A stretch of DNA of 64,000 nucleotides. Source: Sipunculus nudus. Lineage: Eukaryota > Annelida > Sipuncula > Golfingiida > Sipunculidae. Position numbers and translations under genes: made by a program. The notes beneath the pieces were generated by a model. That model had not been told where the DNA came from, made no database searches, and was given only the letters and a program-made list of their open reading frames with translations. Below are positions 56,516 through 64,000 of this stretch, piece by piece (position 1 is the first letter of the stretch; each line of letters begins with the position of its first letter). The stretch lies in NCBI GenBank assembly GCA_026874595.1, contig CM049308.1, positions 35,334,027 through 35,398,026 of the forward strand. Reading direction: 5' to 3'.

Positions 56516-59500
56516 TAATTTCAGGCTGATATATCAAATTCCTCTGTAGAAATAAGCAGGCAAATACACTTTGCAAAGGTCATTGTAGGTGGCGACATCT
56601 GTCTTGTGAACGAGAAAGCCATCAAAGACACATAGGTCAAAATATCAGGCCAATACATCAAACTTACCTTGAGTCTGATTCATGGGGCTGACCAGGCTTA
56701 GGTGAGAAAGGCAGTTGCCCCGAGTGAACTGTGACAAATTTGCTAGCTCAGGCTACTGCACTGAGTGAACTCATGACCTGCACCTGGCTGCACTGAGTGA
56801 ATCTTGACCTGTTGCCTAATCTGATACAGTTGGCAGTCTGCCAGATCTATATAAATAGATCCAGACTGACCTCTAGCCTGTTGCCAAATCTGAAATAGTA
56901 GCCACACCATTGCATAAGATCATGCAGGGTCCCTGCCCTTAGGGGCATGACACCCATGAAGTGATCACATGGTGCCCATGAGGTGTTCACATGTCACCCA
57001 TGAGGTGATCACATGCCTTGTGCTTGGCCGCACTGATTGAACTCTTGACGTATATCTGGCTGCACTGAACGGAAACAGTTGACAGTTTCTCAACCTATTT
57101 AAAGATACAGACATAATCTTGGCCTGTTGGTAAATCTGTTTACACATACTGAAAGACTTTGGATAAAATGCTTTTTTTTTCAAAAAGCTGACATATTCAT
57201 AAACTTGTTATCAAAATATCTAGAATGATAAAAGATGCAGTCCTTTTATCGTTAAAATAAAAATTTTGCAAAAAAAAATCATTCAAGTAAACTTGAACAA
57301 AGGCCACGTAAGAATAATTTTTGTGCAATGTTACAGAAGTAATAATTGAAACAATAATTTTGAAGAAGAACAGTTTTGCAGTCCTCAGTTTGAAATAGAC
57401 ATAATAATGGCCATAAGACCAACTTAAGCTTTTCTGATATGGTTGAAAGAACCATGTCCTAGGATAATTCTTTTGAAAAATTGAACGATTCAACTTGACA
57501 GTTTCATCATAAACATTTTAAGCTGTAAGAGGCTAAAATTGTGAGGTTTTGCCCATAAAAACAGGTCAATGTAGATGGCACCACAAAATCTGCAACTTCA
57601 AATATGAGTCATGTGACTAACATTTGCACAATACTTGGTAATGCTAGCTTCTGTCATTTCTGAGATTACTTTGTCAGTATGCTTACTTGGCCAAATGACT
57701 GTTCAAATTCGTGTAACTCCACTAAAATTCATCAAATGCAAACCATTTGATCAAACTTGAGAGGGCTTGCCTCTGGGATCATTTCTGTAAAATATTGAAC
57801 AATTTGGCGGGGCAAGAAGAAGACTTTTAAAAGTTTTTTTCAGATTTTTCCCTATATAAATCTAAATAAATGCAGATAGCAAAAAAATAAGCTAAATCCA
57901 ACAACATTTGATATGTGACAGATTATTGCATAAAATCTGGGGATGGTAGCTCCTGCTATTCCTGAGAAATTATGGAAATGTACAGATGACCAATGACCCC
58001 CGTACCAAAAAAGGTCAATGCCACCACCAATAACTGAATTTCATATATGACTCATGTGACCAACACTGGCATAAAATTTGGTGATGATAGCTCAGGCCGT
58101 TTCTGAGACTGTCATTTTAGTGTCCTTTTTCGACAGATGACTAAGTTCAACTTCCTGTAACTCGGCCGAAATTCACCGAAGTTGAACCATTCGAACAAAC
58201 TTGAGAGAGATGGTATAAAAGATTATTTCTGTGAAATATTGAACAATTTAGCTTCACCGTGCCGTCGAAGAAGATTTTCAAAGGTTTTTTAGCTTTTTCT
58301 CTATAAAATCTAAGAAAATGCAGAATTTTTCAGATGGCTATTATTTTGCATTAAATTCCATGATGCTAGCTCCAGTTGTTTTTGAAATAGTATATGGGTT
58401 AATCTACAGACGACGGACGCTGCCACATCATCGAATTAGCTCACAGGTTTGCTAAAAATTATTGCAGATGCAAAATTATAATACAGATACATCTCACTGA
58501 TAGCAAAATCTTGGATTAAGTTGAGTATGGACACCAATTATTTATAATCCATGTACAGTTGTCTTTATATAAAAATAGGGGGGCTATATACCTGTGATTG
58601 TAAACATTCCCTGGCAGGAGGAATCTCTAAAATGAAAAATCTAAATTTTTAAAAAGCTTTTAAAAAACAATCTTGTCAATATTAACCACAGATAACCTGA
58701 AATCTAAATATCTATAGAGGCATGATGCAGCGGATGCTGATAAACTTGTTCCAGGCTAGATGTATCTGCTTTATACAGCTAACATACTAGTATATGGTAA
58801 AATGACTCAGTCTTTATAATTCAGCCAAAATTCATTCTTTGGAACAATAAAAGACAATTATTATAAGAATTATTCAGGGGATTATTCTTGTAAAATATTA
58901 AACAAGTTGGCTTCTGTGACATCAGTCAAAAAAAATTTACAGGATAATAACTCATATGTGAAAATAAAGCAAAATGGAAAAGTTTAGCTTCCCATAACTC
59001 AGCCAAATTCACTGAACCAAAACCATTTGAACAAACTTGAATTATCAACATCTAAGGATAATTAATGTGTGAGATTTAAGAATTTGGCCCAGTGGTTTTT
59101 GATAAGAAGATCTTTGTAGCCACTGAGCTAAAATGGGCTGTTACAGCATATGACTAAATTCAGCTACCTATAACTCAGCCAAAAGTCACTGAACAGAGAC
59201 CATTTGAACAACTTCAGAAAGCATTACCCTAGGATCATTTCTGTGCGATATTAAACAATTTGGCCACATGGTTTCAGAGAAGAATATTTTTGTAGGCGTC
59301 AGTTTGATGACCCCCCTACAAAAAAGGCTGATGCAGGTGGCGCCACCTACACCTCAATTTCAGCTATGACTCATAAGACCAACATTGTCATAAAATTTGG
59401 TGATGATAGCTCCAGACGTTTCTGAATTTGTAATTTTAGTGTGCTTTTTTTGACAGATGACCAAGTTCAACTTCTTGTAACTCGGCCAAAATCACCGATT

Positions 59501-59815
59501 TTAAACCATTCGAACAAATTTGAGAAAGATTGTTCCAGGAATCATTTCTGTGAAAAATTGGACAATTTGGCTGAACAGTTTCGTGGAAGAAGATTTTTAA
59601 AGCTTTTTTTTGCTTTTCCCTATAAAATCTAAGAAAATGCAGTTAGCCAAAAAATAAGCAAAATCCGATAGAGTTTTTTAGTTGACTAATTTTTTGCATA
59701 AAATTTCGTGATGCTAACTCTTGCCGTTTTCAAGATAGTATGGGTTAACGTACAGACGACGCACGACGGACGCCGGACGACGCCACACCATCGCATAAGC
59801 TCACAGGTTCGCTAA
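56086..59815. repeat. Dispersed repeat R array upstream of gene B
   Basis: It matches 263-1719 and 4179-4336. There appear to be two serial copies, one ending about 58455 and one about 59815, each with GACGGACG-rich termini and AAGCTCACAGGTTTGCTAA-type ends. It includes a (TA)n tract (56447-56512) and a three-unit 24-bp repeat (CATGAGGTGATCACATG) at about 56955-57017. No coding sequence. Confidence 0.7.
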
Positions 59816-60034
59816 TAAATCCTGTTTGGGTGCCCCCCCCCCCCGACCACACTGCACATAACATGTTAATTACACTGGCATACTCATGGCAGGGGGACCG
59901 TAAATAAATATATAACATTCAATTGTAATCAGATTTTTCGATAGCCAGAGAGACGGATCGGAGAGCACCATTTGGTGAAAATCTGACATTGACCGTAAAT
60001 GGAAAAGGTGCACAGACGCTTCAGGCGACAGAAC

Positions 60035-63000
60035 AGGCTGTAAAAACGTAGCGGGCCACGTACAGCTGTACAGGATGTAAAGATGGAGCGGACGACCTAC
60101 ACCTGTACAGGGTGTAAAGATGGGGCGGACGGCCTACACCTGTACAGGGTGTAAAGATGGGGCGGACGACCTACACCTGTACAGGGTGTAAAGATGGGGC
60201 GGACGGCCTTCACCTGTACAGGGTGTAAAGATGGGGCGGACGGCCTACACCTGTAAAGGGTATAAAGATGGCGTGGACGACCTACCTCTGTACAGGGTGT
60301 AAAGATGGCGTGGACGACCTACACCTGTACAGGGTGTAAAGATGGGGCGGACGGCCTACACCTGTACAGGGTGTAAAGATGGGGCGGACGGCCTACACCT
60401 GTACAGGGTGTAAAGATGGGGCGGACGGCCTACACCTGTACAGGGTGTAAAGATGGGGCGGACGGCCTACACCTGTACAGGGTGTAAAGATGGGGCGGAC
60501 GGCCTACACCTGTACAGGGTGTAAAGATGGGGCGGACGGCCTACACCTGTACAGGGTGTAAAGATGGGGCGGACGGCCTACACCTGTACAGGGTGTAAAG
60601 ATGGGGCGGACGGCCTTCACCTGTACAGGGTGTAAAGATGGGGCGGACGGCCTACACCTGTACAGGGTGTAAAGATGGCGTGGACGACCTACCTCTGTAC
60701 AGGGTGTAAAGATGGCGTGGACGACCTACACCTGTACAGGGTGTAAAGATGGGGCGGAAGGCCTACACCTGTACAGGGTGTAAAGATGGGGCGGACGGCC
60801 TACACCTGTACAGGGTGTAAAGATGGGGCGGACGGCCTACACCTGTACAGGGTGTAAAGATGGGGCGGACGGCCTACACCTGTACAGGGTGTAAAGATGG
60901 GGCGGACGGCCTACACCTGTACAGGGTGTAAAGATGGGGCGGACGGCCTACACCTGTACAGGGTGTAAAGATGGAGCGGACGACCTACACCTGTACAGGG
61001 TGTAAAGATGGGGCGGGCGACCAACACCTGTACAGGGTATAAAGATGGCGTGGGCGACCAACACCTGTACAGGGTATAAAGATGGCGTGGGCGACCAACA
61101 CCTGTACAGGATATAAAGATGGCGTGGACGACCTACCTCTGTACAGGGTGTAAAGATGGCGTGGACGACCTACCTCTGTACAGGGTGTAAAGATGGGGCG
61201 GACGGCCTACACCTGTACAGGGTGTAAAGATGGAGCGGACAACCAACACCTGTACAGGATATAAAGATGGCGTGGACGACCTACCTCTGTACAGGGTGTA
61301 AAGATGGCGTGGACGACCTACACCTGTACAGGGTGTAAAGATGGGGCGGACGGCCTACACCTGTACAGGGTGTAAAGATGGAGCGGACGGCCTACACCTG
61401 TACAGGGTGTAAAGATGGGGCGGACGGCCTACACCTGTACAGGGTGTAAAGATGGAGCGGACGGCCTACACCTGTACAGGGTGTAAAGATGGGGCGGACG
61501 GCCTACACCTGTACAGGGTGTAAAGATGGAGCGGACGACCTACACCTGTACAGGGTATAAAGATGGCGTGGGCGACCAACACCTGTACAGGGTATAAAGA
61601 TGGCGTGGGCGACCAACACCTGTACAGGGTATAAAGATGGCGTGGACGACCTACCTCTGTACAGGGTGTAAAGATGGGGCGGACGGCCTACACCTGTACA
61701 GGGTGTAAAGATGGAGCGGACAACCTACACCTGTACAGGGTATAAAGATGGCGTGGGCGACCAACACCTGTACAGGATATAAAGATGGCGTTGACGACCT
61801 ACCTCTGTACAGGGTGTAAAGATGGCGTGGACGACCTACCTCTGTACAGGGTGTAAAGATGGGGCGGACGGCCTACACCTGTACAGGGTATAAAGATGGC
61901 GTGGACCACCTACCTCTGTACAGGGTGTAAAGATGGCGTGGACGACCTCCCTCTGTACAGGGTGTAAAGATGGCGTGGGCGGCCTACCTCTGTACAGGGT
62001 GTAAAGATGGCGTGGACGGCCTACCTCTGTACAGGGTGTAAAGATGGGGCGGACGGCCTACACCTGTACAGGGTATAAAGATGGCGTGGGCGACCAACAC
62101 CTGTACAGGGTGTAAAGATGGCGCGGACGACCTACACCTGTACAGGGTGTAAAGATGGCGTCGGCGACCTACCTCTGTACAGGGTGTAAAGATGGCGTGG
62201 ACGACCTACCTCTGTACAGGGTGTAAAGATGGCGTGGCCGACCAACATCTGTACAGGGTATAAAGATGGCGTGGGCGACCAACACCTGTACAGGGTGTAA
62301 AGATGGAGCGGACGGCCTACACCTGTACAGGGTGTAAAGATGGCGTGGACGACCTACCTCTGTACAGGGTGTAAAGATGGGGCGGACGGCCTACACCTGT
62401 ACAGGGTATAAAGATGGCGTGGACCACCTACCTCTGTACAGGGTGTAAAGATGGCGTGGACGACCTCCCTCTGTACAGGGTGTAAAGATGGCGTGGGCGA
62501 CCTACCTCTGTACAGGGTGTAAAGATGGCGTGGACGGCCTACCTCTGTACAGGGTGTAAAGATGGGGCGGACGGCCTACACCTGTACAGGGTATAAAGAT
62601 GGCGTGGGCGACCAACACCTGTACAGGGTGTAAAGATGGCGCGGACGACCTACACCTGTACAGGGTGTAAAGATGGCGTCGGCGACCTACCTCTGTACAG
62701 GGTGTAAAGATGGCGTGGACGACCTACCTCTGTACAGGGTGTAAAGATGGCGTGGGCGACCAACATCTGTACAGGGTATAAAGATGGCGTGGGCGACCAA
62801 CACCTGTACAGGGTGTAAAGATGGAGCGGACGGCCTACGCCTGTACAGGGTGTAAAGATGGGGCGGACGGCCTACACCTGTACAGGGTGTAAAGATGGCG
62901 TGGGCGACCAACACCTGTACAGGGTATAAAGATGGCGTGGGCGACCAACACCTGTACAGGATATAAAGATGGCGTTGACGACCTACCTCTGTACAGGGTG

Positions 63001-64000
63001 TAAAGATGGCGTGGACGACCTACCTCTGTACAGGGTGTAAAGATGGGGCGGACGGCCTACACCTGTACAGGGTATAAAGATGGCGTGGACCACCTACCTC
63101 TGTACAGGGTGTAAAGATGGCGTGGACGACCTCCCTCTGTACAGGGTGTAAAGATGGCGTGGGCGACCTACCTCTGTACAGGGTGTAAAGATGGCGTGGA
63201 CGGCCTACCTCTGTACAGGGTGTAAAGATGGGGCGGACGGCCTACACCTGTACAGGGTATAAAGATGGCGTGGGCGACCAACACCTGTACAGGGTGTAAA
63301 GATGGCGCGGACGACCTACACCTGTACAGGGTGTAAAGATGGCGTCGGCGACCTACCTCTGTACAGGGTGTAAAGATGGCGTGGACGACCTACCTCTGTA
63401 CAGGGTGTAAAGATGGCGTGGGCGACCAACATCTGTACAGGGTATAAAGATGGCGTGGGCGACCAACACCTGTACAGGGTGTAAAGATGAAGCGGACGGC
63501 CTACACCTGTACAGGGTGTAAAGATGGCGTGGACGACCTACCTCTGTACAGGGTGTAAAGATGGGGCGGACGGCCTACACCTGTACAGGGTATAAAGATG
63601 GCGTGGACCACCTACCTCTGTACAGGGTGTAAAGATGGCGTGGACGACCTCCCTCTGTACAGGGTGTAAAGATGGCGTGGGCGACCTACCTCTGTACAGG
63701 GTGTAAAGATGGCGTGGACGGCCTACCTCTGTACAGGGTGTAAAGATGGGGCGGACGGCCTACACCTGTACAGGGTATAAAGATGGCGTGGGCGACCAAC
63801 ACCTGTACAGGGTGTAAAGATGGCGCGGACGACCTACACCTGTACAGGGTGTAAAGATGGCGTCGGCGACCTACCTCTGTACAGGGTGTAAAGATGGCGT
63901 GGACGACCTACCTCTGTACAGGGTGTAAAGATGGCGTGGGCGACCAACATCTGTACAGGGTATAAAGATGGCGTGGGCGACCAACACCTGTACAGGGTGT
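60035..64000. repeat. 37-bp satellite array with higher-order repeat structure
   Basis: About 107 tandem copies of a 37-bp monomer (CCTACACCTGTACAGGGTGT plus AAAGATGGGGCGGACGG) run to the right edge and beyond. There are variant types (GGGGCGGACGG / GGCGTGGACGACCTACCTC / GGCGTGGGCGACCAACACC). From 60070 to 61000 the array is nearly uniform. From about 61880 the rare variant GTGGACCACC recurs at 61901, 62419, 63085 and 63603, and GGCGTCGGCG at 62157, 62675, 63341 and 63859: spacings of 518, 666 and 518 bp, that is 14, 18 and 14 monomers. Confidence 0.95.

Noticed and set aside
56230-56529. Paired ORFs on both strands with TTSLVYDKAIR
   Set aside because: They result from an internal duplication within repeat R and a TA tract.
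62687-62914. Open frame in the 37-bp satellite
   Set aside because: A 37-bp period is not a multiple of three; the frame rotates through monomers and arises because the monomer lacks stops in places.
60035-64000. A CRISPR array
   Set aside because: Units are directly adjacent without unique spacers and the DNA is eukaryotic; it is a satellite.

Overview
The window looks like eukaryotic, metazoan DNA. It is AT-rich and intron-rich, crowded with (TA)n microsatellites, tRNA-derived SINEs, a gypsy-type LTR retrotransposon, a LINE 3' fragment, MITEs and long tandem arrays. The cadherin gene structure and the style of the dispersed repeats (elements opening with a CCCATGGGYC palindrome, repeats carrying GGTGGCGCCACC, a lophotrochozoan-type SINE) suggest a bivalve mollusc. 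That assignment is inference, not proof.

The main gene is a cadherin-family transmembrane protein on the minus strand, called here gene B (54310 down to 23556). I could join 20 exons by reading splice sites and phases. Every junction is phase-consistent and the sum is 3210 nt (1069 aa plus stop). The predicted protein has a signal peptide, a cysteine-containing N-terminal module I cannot name, about six cadherin (EC) repeats, one transmembrane helix and a short tail of about 77 residues with no catenin-binding region that I recognise. A second copy of its 5' part, gene A (9447 down to 5336), lies downstream in the same orientation. It has the first four exons, all open and correctly phased, and the rest is either lost or lies left of the window. 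Exon 1 and the upstream DNA of A and B are almost identical, while exons 2-4 differ at about half of the residues.

Layout: 263-4336, nested dispersed repeats. 5.3-9.4 kb, gene A 5' exons, with a LINE relic in intron 1. 9.45-10.7 kb, duplicated upstream DNA. 10.9-12.7 kb, more GGTGGCGCCACC repeats. 13.2-13.4 kb, a (TA)n tract with a GC-rich palindrome cluster. 13.8-16.9 kb, a Ginger/KRBA2-like integrase gene on the minus strand with CXC and Ulp1-like protease domains, broken by one frameshift. 17-22.6 kb, no genes but several fold-back, TIR and tandem repeat structures. 22.65-54.3 kb, gene B, whose introns hold a SINE, TIR elements, an LTR retrotransposon with a MITE inside its 5' LTR, and a possible relic exon. 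54.3-55.65 kb, duplicated upstream DNA. 55.65-55.9 kb, a 39-bp minisatellite. 56.1-59.8 kb, dispersed repeats. 60.03 kb to the right edge, a 37-bp satellite with higher-order structure.

Gene models rest on splice consensus, phase and protein motif reading by eye. No alignments or searches were run.
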